Counted from the stretch's first letter, positions 51,382 to 60,233 are shown. The stretch is DNA of 64,000 nt from Acholeplasma sp. CAG:878 (GCA_000432255.1 HF989913.1:86727-150726), one strand, 5' to 3'. Translations and numbers: made by a program. The notes: generated by a model not told the origin, from the letters alone.

Positions 51382-51402
51382 AAACTAATTTTTAGTTTTT
51401 TT
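51381..51402 (+). terminator. Terminator after the two anchored proteins
   Basis: AAAACTAA (51382-51389) and TTAGTTTT (51392-51400) with a short loop, followed by T residues. Confidence 0.7.
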
Positions 51403-51454
51403 TCTTTTTAATATATGGTATAATATATAGTAATAAATTAAGGAAGAGGAAATT

Positions 51455-51907
51455 ATGGCGAAGAATTATAATGAAATTTATTCAAAAGTAAAGGAATTTA
51501 AAAGAAAATATCCAATGACAATCGCATGGCGATTAAAAGCACACAGTAAATTAGCTTCAAGGTATATAGGCGAAAATGAAAAAGTATTATACGCATTTGC
51601 TTGTCAAAACAACCATTTTTCATATGAAATATTTATGACTTATGTTGTAGTACTTACAAGTGAAAGAATTATTTTAGCTCAAAAAAGGTTATTCTTTGGT
51701 TCATTCTTTAAATCAATTACTCCAGATATGTATAATGATTTAACTATTAAAACAGGAATAATTTGGGGTAAATTATGTATTGATACAATTAAAGAAGTAG
51801 TTCAACTATCTAACTTAGATAAAGGTTCACTACCAGAGTTAGAAAGTACAATTACAAACTTCATGTTGGATGCTAAGAAACAATATCCTGACATTGACAA
51901 TAAGTAA
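51455..51907 (+). CDS. Bacterial PH-like domain protein
   Basis: A 150-residue cytoplasmic protein. The middle section, YIGENEKVLYAFACQNN ... TYVVVLTSERIILAQKRLFFGSFFKSITPDMYNDLTIKTGI, followed by DTIKEVVQLSN, has the strand order of bacterial PH domains (bPH): an initial GE-x-x-L-x-A strand, then V-L-T-x-x-R-I strands. Such domains bind lipids or peptides. Start ATG 51455 has GGAAGAGG upstream and TATAAT at about 51418. It lies alone between two transcription units. Confidence 0.7.
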   Translation: MAKNYNEIYSKVKEFKRKYPMTIAWRLKAHSKLASRYIGENEKVLYAFACQNNHFSYEIFMTYVVVLTSERIILAQKRLFFGSFFKSITPDMYNDLTIKTGIIWGKLCIDTIKEVVQLSNLDKGSLPELESTITNFMLDAKKQYPDIDNK

Positions 51908-51947
51908 AAAATGGTTTATACTTTTTATAGTAGGTGAATGCTTATGA

Positions 51948-51980
51948 ATAAAGGATATAATTTAAATACGAAATAGCTAG
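51948..51980 (+). promoter_or_regulatory. Ten-codon leader peptide frame before the prepilin gene
   Basis: ATG at 51944-51946 (MNKGYNLNTK, then TAG) follows a GGTGAATGCTT site and TATACT at about 51916. Its stop is in the left arm of the hairpin AAATACGAAA/TTTCGTATTT (51964-52006). Coordinates are approximate. Translation-coupled termination is possible. Confidence 0.4.
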
Positions 51981-52013
51981 ATAAAGTCTAGATTTTCGTA
52001 TTTTTATTTAAGG
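51964..52013 (+). terminator. Terminator-like hairpin in the prepilin leader
   Basis: AAATACGAAA and TTTCGTATTT form a perfect 10-bp stem, with an inner CTAG-N7-CTAG stem, followed by T residues. The prepilin ribosome site AGGGGAGG (52011-52018) comes at once, so this is an attenuator or the terminator of a short upstream unit. Confidence 0.6.
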
Positions 52014-52024
52014 GGAGGCAAATG

Positions 52025-53869
52025 ATGAATAAAAAAGGATTTACATTGATAGAAATGTTAGCAATAATAATACTCTTATCAGTTATAGCACTGATAACAT
52101 ATCCTATTATTAATAATGTAGTAAGTGACAGCAAGGATGAAATTTACGACAAACAAATAAGTGAACTAGTGAGACTAGCAAATACATGGGTAACAAAAAA
52201 TATGGATAGTTTAGAAATAAAAAATGGCTATAAATATTATTTATCATTTAATGAGCTGTTTGAACAAGGTTTTGTTTCAAAGGAAGATATTATAAATCCC
52301 AAAACAGGTGAAAATTTATTAGGATGTATGGTAGTTACCTATAATTCATTAACTGATGGGTTTGATGTAGAATATGATGAGAGTTGTATTAAACAGGGAG
52401 AATTTGTTGAAGGTAGCGATAATAGTGGAGCAAATAAGCCAGAATTGTTTGATAACATGCTTCCCGTTTATTATGATAGTTATTTTAAAGTTTGGAAAAA
52501 AGCTAATTCTAAAAATTTAAAAACTACTGTAACTTATAATGTTGGAGATGCTAATTTTGATGGTGTAGTAGATTCTAATGATATAAATTTTTTAAAAAAT
52601 GCTTCTAATTACAATAAAGTTGCTGATACGATATCTCAGTTAGCTGTTGATGTAGATGGTGATGGAGTTATAACAGAAAGTGATTTAAATCTTATAAAAA
52701 CTACTAAATATTATAATAAAAAAGTTGATGATATTAATGAAACAAGAACAGCGTTAGTATCAGATTACAAATGGTATGATTATGATAGTAAAATGTGGGC
52801 AAATGCGGTAACAGTAACAGATTCCACTAGAGAAAAATATTTAAATGCTGAACTTGGAACTACGATAAATATTGATGATATAACTACAATGTGGGTGTGG
52901 ATTCCAAGGTATAAGTATACAATTTTCAATGGAAATAACGGAAGTGCATCAGAACAATTAATTAATGTAACATTTGAATCGGGTGTATCAAGAACTGGAA
53001 CTGTAAGTTGCGTTGATAATTTTGAACAAGCAGGTATTAGCGAAATATGTAGTGATACTACAAATAAGGATATAAAAAACAATGTAAGTACATATACCCA
53101 TCCTGCATTTAAATTTGGAAATACCGAATTAACAGGGTTTTGGGTAGGAAAATTTGAAGTAAGCGGAAGCACAAGTGCAGTAACTATTAAACCTAATGTA
53201 ACATATTTAAGAAAGTCCGTTTCAGTACTTTTTAGTTCAATCAAAGGAATGAAAAATACGTATGGAATAACAAATGCTGATTCACATATGATTAAAAATA
53301 TGGAATGGGGAGCAGTAGCTTATTTAAAACAAAGTAAATATGGACTTGGAACAACAAGTATGGGAACTAATAATAATAGTAATAATATAACAGGATGTGG
53401 TTCAGAAGCAGGAAGTAGTTCTAGTACTAAATGTAATACTTACGATACAGCAATCGGACAAAAATCCAGTACAACTGGAAACATTTATGGAGTATATGAT
53501 ATGTCAGGCGGTGGCTGGGATTATACAATGGGAAACATGAAAAACGAAAACAATGGATTTTATTCAAGTAATGCTGGTTTTACATCGATACCAGACACTA
53601 AATATTATGATAGTTATAAGTATGATGCATCTCTACCAAATACTCATACAAGAGGAAAATTAGGAGATGCAACAAAAGAAACATTGACTGTTTTTGGAGA
53701 TAGTACAAAAGGTTGGGGAAATAAAGGAGTTAATGCTTATTTGCCTGAATCTACCCATTCTTGGTTTGCCCGTGGTGGTAGATATGATACTTTACGCTAT
53801 GGCATATTTAGTTATGGAAGAAATGATGGTAGCGGAGGCACATCACGTGCTATATTATCTTTTCAATAG
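52025..53869 (+). CDS. Prepilin-like surface protein with inserted dockerin-type domain and C-type-lectin/FGE-like domain
   Basis: A 614-residue protein. KKGFTLIEMLAIIILLSVIALITYP is a type IV prepilin leader and helix: prepilin peptidase cuts before F6, and E10 is the conserved +5 Glu. A pilin-like region extends to about 150. Residues about 173-222 hold two calcium-binding loops (GDANFDGVVDSNDI and DVDGDGVITESDL), the duplicated motif of type I dockerins. From about 250 a C-type-lectin/formylglycine-enzyme-like domain carries MEWGAVAYL, GVYDMSGGGWDYTMGN and the closing WFARGGRYDTLRYGIFSYGRND. It should be exported and displayed. The start is ATG 52025, six bases after AGGGGAGG; ATG 52022 is also possible. 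Confidence 0.85.
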   Translation: MNKKGFTLIEMLAIIILLSVIALITYPIINNVVSDSKDEIYDKQISELVRLANTWVTKNMDSLEIKNGYKYYLSFNELFEQGFVSKEDIINPKTGENLLGCMVVTYNSLTDGFDVEYDESCIKQGEFVEGSDNSGANKPELFDNMLPVYYDSYFKVWKKANSKNLKTTVTYNVGDANFDGVVDSNDINFLKNASNYNKVADTISQLAVDVDGDGVITESDLNLIKTTKYYNKKVDDINETRTALVSDYKWYDYDSKMWANAVTVTDSTREKYLNAELGTTINIDDITTMWVWIPRYKYTIFNGNNGSASEQLINVTFESGVSRTGTVSCVDNFEQAGISEICSDTTNKDIKNNVSTYTHPAFKFGNTELTGFWVGKFEVSGSTSAVTIKPNVTYLRKSVSVLFSSIKGMKNTYGITNADSHMIKNMEWGAVAYLKQSKYGLGTTSMGTNNNSNNITGCGSEAGSSSSTKCNTYDTAIGQKSSTTGNIYGVYDMSGGGWDYTMGNMKNENNGFYSSNAGFTSIPDTKYYDSYKYDASLPNTHTRGKLGDATKETLTVFGDSTKGWGNKGVNAYLPESTHSWFARGGRYDTLRYGIFSYGRNDGSGGTSRAILSFQ

Positions 53870-53911
53870 TTTGTACATATTTAAAATTAAAAAAAATAGA
53901 AAATGAAACAA

Positions 53912-53943
53912 CACCCTAGTTAAAATTTAACTAGGGTTTATAA
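53912..53943 (+). terminator. Terminator of the prepilin gene
   Basis: ACCCTAGTTAAA and TTTAACTAGGGT form a 12-bp stem around a short AT loop, then T-rich sequence. Confidence 0.82.
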
Positions 53944-54052
53944 TATAGAATTTAATATAACTAAAAGAGATTATCATTAAATAAATTTTTTGATAATCTC
54001 TAAATATTATGTAAAATTTTTGTTTAATTGGTTATCTTGACATAAATAATAT

Positions 54053-55930
54053 TTATTTTATCGATACCAATTTTTTTATTTTTCCTTTATAATCAGGATT
54101 TTCAGAATCATTTTGTTTTGAAATGATAGTCATAGCAATTTCTTTTTTTGATAATTTGCATTCTTCTATAAAATCAAAAGATTTAATAAATTGATTAATG
54201 AAATATAAATAAGCAGAATTTCCATTTTTAAGCTCACATTCAACCATGTAATTACTTTTATATTCTACGCCATCTACTATTGGAGTTGTTTTATCAAACG
54301 TAATTTCAAACACACCATCAAAATATTTTAAATCGTATCTTGCTCTTTTTGTTTTTAAAGTTACCTTTTCAGTTAATTCTTTAATTGGTATTTTCCATTC
54401 TTTTTGTAAAAATTCAATAACCTCTTCTAACGAAGAAAAATTTTTTTCTTCACGTTTTGATATAGATGATTTATCACTTAAAGGTCGTTTTACTGTATAT
54501 TCAACAATATCATTATTGACTCTTTTTCTTACATTTATTCGGCAAGTTTCTAATATATTCTCACAATCATAGTAAGTATCAACATTTTCTATGAATTTTG
54601 GTTCAGTTAAATTTAAAACAGAAATTATTTTTTTAAAATCTTCACAAGGGTTAGAATTTTCTTTGAAAGTATATTTTTTTTCTTGCTCTATCTCTGCTGA
54701 TGTAGCATTTCTAACTCTTTTTATAATTTCTTCAATTTCATCCGAAGGTATACAATCTAATTCTAAACATTTTTTGAGTAATTTTAAATCAATAGAAACA
54801 ATATATTTTTCTTTTTTTAATTCGGAATTTAAAATTCTTGAACTTTCGGATATTTCTCTGATTAATCCATCTTTGTCAATAAAAATTTTGTTTTTTGAAT
54901 TATAAATACTAGCACTACAATGTGAGAAAAATATACAACTATCATATTTTTTTAATTCCGGAACTAAACGATATAATCTTTTTTTATAAAAATCATAACT
55001 TGTAGCATTGTTTATTTCTCTTATTATAAAACCATCATCAAGTTTTTTACCACTTAATATAGTAGCGTACCTTTTAATTATTTCATTACTGTGATTCATA
55101 TATTGCCTAAATAAATTGTTCATTTCTACTTCAGTGGTATTCCAACTTAAATGATTGTTAGTTAATTCTAAAAATTTGCCAAAAATTGCTTCCATTACTC
55201 TTGTCTTATTATCTAAGTAAAGTGTGTCATATAACTCAAATCTTTTATTGAAAAAATTAGCAATTTTGTATTCTGCATCACTATCAAATACTATTTCTAA
55301 ATCATCATCGATATATTCTAATTTAATACTATTTAAAATACTAGAAAAATCATTATTTTCACCCATTACAAATCGAGAATCTCTAAATATATAGTCCATT
55401 CTATCTATATCAATTCCGCCAGATAATAATTTTCGAACTATAAAAATTAAACTTGGCTCGGATGATTGCAATTCTTTACCATTAATTTTTTCTTTCATTT
55501 TTATTAAGGAAATAGTCTTATCTAATACTGTTTTTCCAAATGTACTAACAATAGCGTTATTTATTTCACTGTTTTCATCTAATAGTATATTAACGGTATT
55601 GTCTTCATGTGTTCCATCTAAGAATTTTTCAGAAACGTGAGAAAAACAACCATGACCTATATCATGTACTAATGCCATACATTTTATCGCTTGTTCATCT
55701 TCTAGAGTTATATTCAAAATATTTGAAAATTTTGCTTTACAAAGATTAATTAATTTACACGCTAAATAGTAAACACCTAAAGAGTGTTGGTAACGTGTAT
55801 GAATAGCATTATCGTTACAATTAAGTCCAAGTTGAACCTTATTTTTTTGAGAAACAAATTCTTTGCTATTTATTATTTTTTCATAACAAGGTTCAACATT
55901 TATTTGTCCCCAAATGTCATTAATAGTCAT
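54053..55930 (-). CDS. HD-domain phosphohydrolase fused to a CYTH-like domain
   Basis: A 625-residue fusion. The HD domain has IHTRYQHSLGVYYL (H44, R46, H49), ALVHDIGHGCFSHVSE (H89-D90, H93) and later GGIDIDRMDYIFRDSRF, the SAMHD1/dGTPase-like order. The C-terminus (about 450-625) looks like a CYTH/triphosphate tunnel fold: CRINVRKRVNNDIVEYTVKRP, then KTKRARYDLKYFDGVFEITFDKT and YMVECELKNG, with alternating charged residues for a triphosphate. It probably hydrolyses nucleotides (dNTPs or inorganic/nucleoside triphosphates). AAGGAGGG precedes the ATG; a 15-bp operator-like dyad lies 14 bp upstream. Confidence 0.85.
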   Translation of the reverse strand: MTINDIWGQINVEPCYEKIINSKEFVSQKNKVQLGLNCNDNAIHTRYQHSLGVYYLACKLINLCKAKFSNILNITLEDEQAIKCMALVHDIGHGCFSHVSEKFLDGTHEDNTVNILLDENSEINNAIVSTFGKTVLDKTISLIKMKEKINGKELQSSEPSLIFIVRKLLSGGIDIDRMDYIFRDSRFVMGENNDFSSILNSIKLEYIDDDLEIVFDSDAEYKIANFFNKRFELYDTLYLDNKTRVMEAIFGKFLELTNNHLSWNTTEVEMNNLFRQYMNHSNEIIKRYATILSGKKLDDGFIIREINNATSYDFYKKRLYRLVPELKKYDSCIFFSHCSASIYNSKNKIFIDKDGLIREISESSRILNSELKKEKYIVSIDLKLLKKCLELDCIPSDEIEEIIKRVRNATSAEIEQEKKYTFKENSNPCEDFKKIISVLNLTEPKFIENVDTYYDCENILETCRINVRKRVNNDIVEYTVKRPLSDKSSISKREEKNFSSLEEVIEFLQKEWKIPIKELTEKVTLKTKRARYDLKYFDGVFEITFDKTTPIVDGVEYKSNYMVECELKNGNSAYLYFINQFIKSFDFIEECKLSKKEIAMTIISKQNDSENPDYKGKIKKLVSIK

Positions 55931-55943
55931 AAAATCCCTCCTT

Positions 55944-55958
55944 GTGTATTTTTTACGC
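55944..55958 (-). promoter_or_regulatory. 15-bp dyad upstream of the HD-CYTH gene
   Basis: GTGT-ATTTTTT-ACGC matches GCGT-TATTTTT-ACGC at 56662-56676 in length, arms and T-rich centre. Both sit in the control region of adjacent minus-strand genes, so they are likely sites of one regulator, probably the NUDIX-HTH protein. Confidence 0.6.
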
Positions 55959-55983
55959 TTGACTAATGCTTTTAAAAATGTAT

Positions 55984-56634
55984 TTAGGATACATCTTTAA
56001 AATTATAAACTTTAGCGGGTTTAGTGCCTTCAAATACCTTGTAACTAAAAGTATCATCGACGATATTAAGTATTTTTTTTCTAAAATTTCTTCTATCGAA
56101 TTTAACATTTAAAATAGATTCGTATGTTTTTTGAATTTCTGGGATAACAAATCCGTTTGGAAATAATGATTTTAAAATATTTGTTTCGATTATTTTTTTC
56201 TTTAAGCATTCAACTGCTTCATTTAAGATTTCGTTGTGGTCATAAGCTAATTTAGGAACTTGATTAATCGGATACCAACTAGCGTTAGAAGTTTTTAAAG
56301 TATTTGTTAAAATGTTTACTCGTTCACTATCAATAACGCCAATGTAAGATATTGCAACCATTCTTATATTTTCAGTTCGATTCTTTTTCCCGAAAACACC
56401 AGATAGATAAATATCAATATTTTTAATTCCAGTTTTTTCAAATATTTCTCTTTTCATTCCATCTAACAAATCTTCATTATTATATAAAGCTCCGCCAACT
56501 AATGCCCACATGTTTTTATATGGCTCATTTTTTCTTTTAATTAATAAGACTTTTGTTATTCCCATTTCAACTGTGAATATTGAACATATGACATGTATTC
56601 CTTGATTTTTATATAAAGGATTATTAATCTGCAC
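55984..56634 (-). CDS. NUDIX-domain transcriptional regulator (NrtR-like)
   Basis: A 216-residue protein with a NUDIX fold at the N-terminus (about 10-140) and a winged-helix-like C-terminus (FPNGFVIPEIQKTYESILNVKFDRRNFRKKI), the layout of NrtR regulators. The NUDIX box reads GGALYNNEDLLDGMKREIFEKTGI; the second Glu of the usual EE pair is Lys, so hydrolysis may be lost and ligand sensing kept. NrtR binds ADP-ribose-type ligands in NAD control. The start is taken as GTG 56634, after GAGGTGG; an in-frame GTG at 56643 overlaps that site. A consensus promoter with a dyad precedes it. Confidence 0.82.
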   Translation of the reverse strand: MQINNPLYKNQGIHVICSIFTVEMGITKVLLIKRKNEPYKNMWALVGGALYNNEDLLDGMKREIFEKTGIKNIDIYLSGVFGKKNRTENIRMVAISYIGVIDSERVNILTNTLKTSNASWYPINQVPKLAYDHNEILNEAVECLKKKIIETNILKSLFPNGFVIPEIQKTYESILNVKFDRRNFRKKILNIVDDTFSYKVFEGTKPAKVYNFKDVS

Positions 56635-56654
56635 TATTCCCACCTCACAATTAT

Positions 56655-56683
56655 ATTATATGCGTTATTTTTACGCTTGTCAA
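56655..56683 (-). promoter_or_regulatory. Consensus promoter with operator before the NUDIX regulator
   Basis: On the minus strand TTGACA (56683-56678), a 17-bp spacer and TATAAT (56660-56655), a perfect sigma-A promoter. The spacer contains the dyad GCGT-TATTTTT-ACGC (56662-56676), so a bound regulator would block RNA polymerase. Confidence 0.8.
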
Positions 56684-56781
56684 CATATTTTATCTAATTA
56701 AAAAATTTTCCCTTAAATTTCCTTGAAAAAATTGTCATTTAGAGTAAAAAATGTTATACTTTAAATAGGAGAGTTGGTTTT

Positions 56782-58392
56782 ATGACAAGAAAAAGAAAAA
56801 AAATGTCTGAAGGTCGTGTTGTATTTATAATTTTTGTTGCATTATTCATTTTATCTATATTTGGTAATATAATTGAAGATTCAATAGATTCACATATATT
56901 AAAACAAGAAAGTAAAACACTTAATATTTTATCATCTTATGATAATGCGGATTTAGAAAATAATATCAATAAATTTGCTAAAAAAAATGGGATGAAATTA
57001 AGATTTACTTATATGGGTGATTTAGATATTGTGGGTGAATTAAATAACAATAGTAAAAGATATGATGCTGTTTGGCTCTCAAATTCAATGTGGCTTTATA
57101 TGTTAGATAATCAATATTTAGTATCAAATTCTAAAAGTATAAGTATAAGCCCTGTTGTATTTGGTGTTAAAATGAGTAAAGCAAAAGAGTTAAATTTAAC
57201 TAGAGAACTAACTAATGATGATATATTAGATTTAATTGTAAATAAAAAACTAAAATATGTTATGCCGTCAGTTACTAAAACAAATACTGGTGCGACAGCA
57301 TATATTGGATTTTTAAATTCGCTTGCTGGAAATCCTGTAACTTTAACTGAAGATGCGTTAGATGATGATGTTTTAATTAAAAAACTAACTGATTTGTTTA
57401 CGGGTGTTCAAAGAGTTAGCGGCGATGAGGACTTCTTAAAAGAAATGTTTTTAAATAATGATTCATATGAAGCTGTAATCTCTGATGAAGCTTCGCTTAT
57501 AAATATAAATAAAACATTAAAAAGTAAAAATAAAGAAGAGTTATATTTAATTTATCCAAGTGATGGTGTTGCTCTAAATGATTCAGCACTCGGATTTATT
57601 TCTAATGATAAAAATAAAGAAGAGAATTTTTTGAAACTACAATCATACTTACTTAGTGATGAAGGACAAAATATGTTAGCAAGTGTTGGAAGAAGAACTT
57701 GGTATGGTGGAGTATCTTTAAATATAGATAAAGAAACATTTAATCCTGCTTGGGGAATTGATACATCAAAATATTTAACAGTAACAAAATTTCCTTCAAA
57801 AAAAGTAATAACAAAAGCGTTAAACTTATATATAGAAAATTTAAGAAAGCCAACGCATGTAGTTTTTTGTCTAGATTTTTCTGGTAGTATGTATGGGCAA
57901 GGTTTTTCTGAACTTACTAATGCAATGGATTATATATTAGACTACGAAAAAGCAAGTAAGGATAGTTTACAATTTTCTAAAAAAGATAAAATTACTATAA
58001 TAACTTTTAGTGATACTGTAACTAATATTTGGAATACTTCTAGTGGCCTTGAAACAAGTACATTAATAAAAAACATTAAAAATACTAGTCCTAGTGGCAG
58101 TACTGCTTTATATGATGCAATCATTGAAGGTTTAGGAATATTAAATAAAGAAAGTGATGATTATACTAAGACAATAATTGCTATGACAGACGGTATGATT
58201 AATATTGGTAGTTTTAATACATTGTCATCATATTATAAAAAATTGAAAAAAGAAATACCTGTTTATAGTATTACTTTTGGAAGTGCTGAAGAGTATGAGT
58301 TAGAACAAATAGCTGACCTTACTAATGCCAAAGTATTTGATGGAAAAAGAGATTTACTAACTGCTTTTAAAGAAGTAAGAGGATATAATTAG
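56782..58392 (+). CDS. Substrate-binding-type domain fused to a von Willebrand A domain
   Basis: A 536-residue protein anchored by one helix (VVFIIFVALFILSIFGNII). Residues about 45-345 resemble an extracellular solute-binding protein of the SBP_bac_11 kind (YDAVWLSNSMWLYML, NTGATAYIGFLNSLAG, SDEGQNMLASVGRRTW). Residues about 355-530 form a VWA domain with the MIDAS DFSGSM (about 367-372) plus a TAL/DG later (GSTALYDAI, MTDGMIN). Ligand capture outside the cell coupled to metal-dependent protein binding is implied. It is the first gene of a five-gene operon with XpaC, a second SBP, TelA and an AAA+ ATPase. Confidence 0.85.
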   Translation: MTRKRKKMSEGRVVFIIFVALFILSIFGNIIEDSIDSHILKQESKTLNILSSYDNADLENNINKFAKKNGMKLRFTYMGDLDIVGELNNNSKRYDAVWLSNSMWLYMLDNQYLVSNSKSISISPVVFGVKMSKAKELNLTRELTNDDILDLIVNKKLKYVMPSVTKTNTGATAYIGFLNSLAGNPVTLTEDALDDDVLIKKLTDLFTGVQRVSGDEDFLKEMFLNNDSYEAVISDEASLININKTLKSKNKEELYLIYPSDGVALNDSALGFISNDKNKEENFLKLQSYLLSDEGQNMLASVGRRTWYGGVSLNIDKETFNPAWGIDTSKYLTVTKFPSKKVITKALNLYIENLRKPTHVVFCLDFSGSMYGQGFSELTNAMDYILDYEKASKDSLQFSKKDKITIITFSDTVTNIWNTSSGLETSTLIKNIKNTSPSGSTALYDAIIEGLGILNKESDDYTKTIIAMTDGMINIGSFNTLSSYYKKLKKEIPVYSITFGSAEEYELEQIADLTNAKVFDGKRDLLTAFKEVRGYN

Positions 58393-58403
58393 TGGTGATT
58401 TAG

Positions 58404-59036
58404 ATGAAGAATAAAGATACCTTATCAGCAGTAATAGGAAGTGTATTTTTTGGAGTACCTTATCTAGCTTTATCGGTACCACTCTTACCAGCTCTTGCAA
58501 TTGGAACAAGTGCATTTGTAGCAGGAGAGTTAGTACTTACTAAAAATAAAACTGACAAATTAAGTTATAAAAACTATAATTTGAAAAAAGCATTAGAAGA
58601 AGCAGAAAAACAAAACAATCATATAAAAGAAATGAAGAAGCAAATTGAAGATAATGAACTTAAAAAATATATGGAAGATATTAATAATACTACATCAAAA
58701 ATAATAGATGGAATAAAAAAACAACCTAAAAAATTAAAAAATATTTCTAATTTCTTCGATTATTATTTGCCTATGACTGTAAAAATAGTAGATAGATACG
58801 ATGAAATTGAGAATCAAGACTTATCTTCAAGAGAAGTAGATGAGTTTACAAGTCAAACAATTGATATGTTGAAAGCAGCTGATGAAGCTTTTAAAAATAT
58901 ATTAAATAATTTATACCGTGAAAAAATAGTAGATATGGATGTAGAAATGAAAGTTTTTCAATCAATGTTAGAAGCAGATGGTTTAAATGAAAATGAATTG
59001 GCTCTAAAAAATAGAGCAAAAGAAAGGAATGAATGA
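58404..59036 (+). CDS. XpaC family protein
   Basis: A 210-residue XpaC-like protein (5-bromo-4-chloroindolyl phosphate hydrolysis family, PF10112). Two short hydrophobic segments at the N-terminus (VIGSVFFGVPYLALSVPLLPALAIGTSAFVAGELVL) are followed by a long helical region: KQPKKLKNISNFFDYYLPMTVKIVDRYDEIENQ is characteristic. In Bacillus xpaC lies directly before yaaN (telA). Here a substrate-binding protein gene intervenes, and telA follows it. GTGGTGAT precedes the ATG. Biochemical role unknown. Confidence 0.85.
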   Translation: MKNKDTLSAVIGSVFFGVPYLALSVPLLPALAIGTSAFVAGELVLTKNKTDKLSYKNYNLKKALEEAEKQNNHIKEMKKQIEDNELKKYMEDINNTTSKIIDGIKKQPKKLKNISNFFDYYLPMTVKIVDRYDEIENQDLSSREVDEFTSQTIDMLKAADEAFKNILNNLYREKIVDMDVEMKVFQSMLEADGLNENELALKNRAKERNE

Positions 59037-60223
59037 TGATGGAAAAAAAGAAAATTATTGGAATCGGAATTTTTGTATTATTAACTCTTTTAATCATTGG
59101 AATAAAAGTTTTTAGTAATAAAAACATAGATTCTAATTTAACTACCATATATGTTGCAACAGGTGGTGGGAAAGAAGATTTTCTAAAAGATGAAGAAGTA
59201 CAAAAAATATTTAGAGAAAAGTATAAAATCAATGTTGTTTTTGATACTTGGAGCAATGGTAAAACAGTAACGAAACCATTAATTAGGGAATCAATCAATC
59301 TAGGAAATGAAAAAATAATTAATAGTATTAAAAATGGTTCTAATGTTACTATAAATACTTCGGATGTTACAAAATATGATGCGTTATTTACATCGGATCA
59401 AAGATTTTATGACTATTATAAACTTCAACCAAATAAAGAAAATGGTGAATCAGATAGATATACTGTTTTAGAAGGTGGATTAACATTAAATACTCCAATC
59501 GTAGTTTATAGTTGGAAAAAAGTAGTTAATTGCCTAATTAAAGAAAATATAGTAACAGAAATCGATGGAGTTTATTACATAACTGATATGGAAAAACTAA
59601 TGAACTATATTTTAAACGGTAAAAAATGGAAAGATATTGGTTTAGATGAATTATATGGAAATATTAATATATCATCAACTGATCCAGTCTCTTCCTCACC
59701 AGGAGCTACATATTACGGATTATTACTATCAATTTTAAGTGAAGGTGAAATTAACGATGAAAATCTTGAGAAGAATTTATCTAAATTAAAAGAGTTTTAT
59801 AAAAAATCCGGTTATATGAATAATACTCCAGCAGACTTGTTTGAAAGATATTTAAAAACTGGTATGGGTGGAGAACCTATGATTGTAGATTACGAAAAAA
59901 GTATAATTGATTTTGCTAATTCAAATGAAGCAGGTTTTAATCAAGTAAAAGATGAAATAGTAATACTTTATCCAAAACCTACAATATGGAATTCACATTG
60001 TCTAGCAATATTTAGTGAAAATGGTAAAAAATTATATGAAGCTATAAATGATTCAAGAATAAGTCAAATCGCTTGGGAAAAGTATGGCTTTAGAACTGGA
60101 GTAACTGGAGGAGTTTATGATGTATCAAAACTACAAATAGGAATTCCAAACAATATAAATAGTACAGTAACAAGTTTAAAAATGGATTATTATAATAAAT
60201 TAATAGATTATTTAAAAAAGTAA
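59033..60223 (+). CDS. Extracellular solute-binding-like protein of the XpaC-TelA operon
   Basis: A 396-residue membrane-anchored protein: helix IIGIGIFVLLTLLIIGIKVF, then a periplasmic-binding-like fold. TTIYVATGGGKEDFLKDEEVQKIFREKY opens it and IVDYEKSIIDFANSN, RISQIAWEKYGFRTGV close it, resembling the C-terminal closing helices of ABC binding proteins. There is no ABC permease nearby, so it may sense rather than import. The ATG overlaps the XpaC stop by four bases. Further Met codons at 59036 and 59039 are also possible starts. Confidence 0.75.
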   Translation: MMMEKKKIIGIGIFVLLTLLIIGIKVFSNKNIDSNLTTIYVATGGGKEDFLKDEEVQKIFREKYKINVVFDTWSNGKTVTKPLIRESINLGNEKIINSIKNGSNVTINTSDVTKYDALFTSDQRFYDYYKLQPNKENGESDRYTVLEGGLTLNTPIVVYSWKKVVNCLIKENIVTEIDGVYYITDMEKLMNYILNGKKWKDIGLDELYGNINISSTDPVSSSPGATYYGLLLSILSEGEINDENLEKNLSKLKEFYKKSGYMNNTPADLFERYLKTGMGGEPMIVDYEKSIIDFANSNEAGFNQVKDEIVILYPKPTIWNSHCLAIFSENGKKLYEAINDSRISQIAWEKYGFRTGVTGGVYDVSKLQIGIPNNINSTVTSLKMDYYNKLIDYLKK

Positions 60224-60233
60224 GGAGAAGAAT

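Noticed and set aside
52780..53244. 154-codon minus-strand frame inside the prepilin gene
   Set aside because: Antisense shadow of a clearly conserved coding region.
53694..53906. 70-codon frame overlapping the end of the prepilin gene
   Set aside because: Shadow frame inside a conserved domain, no ribosome site.
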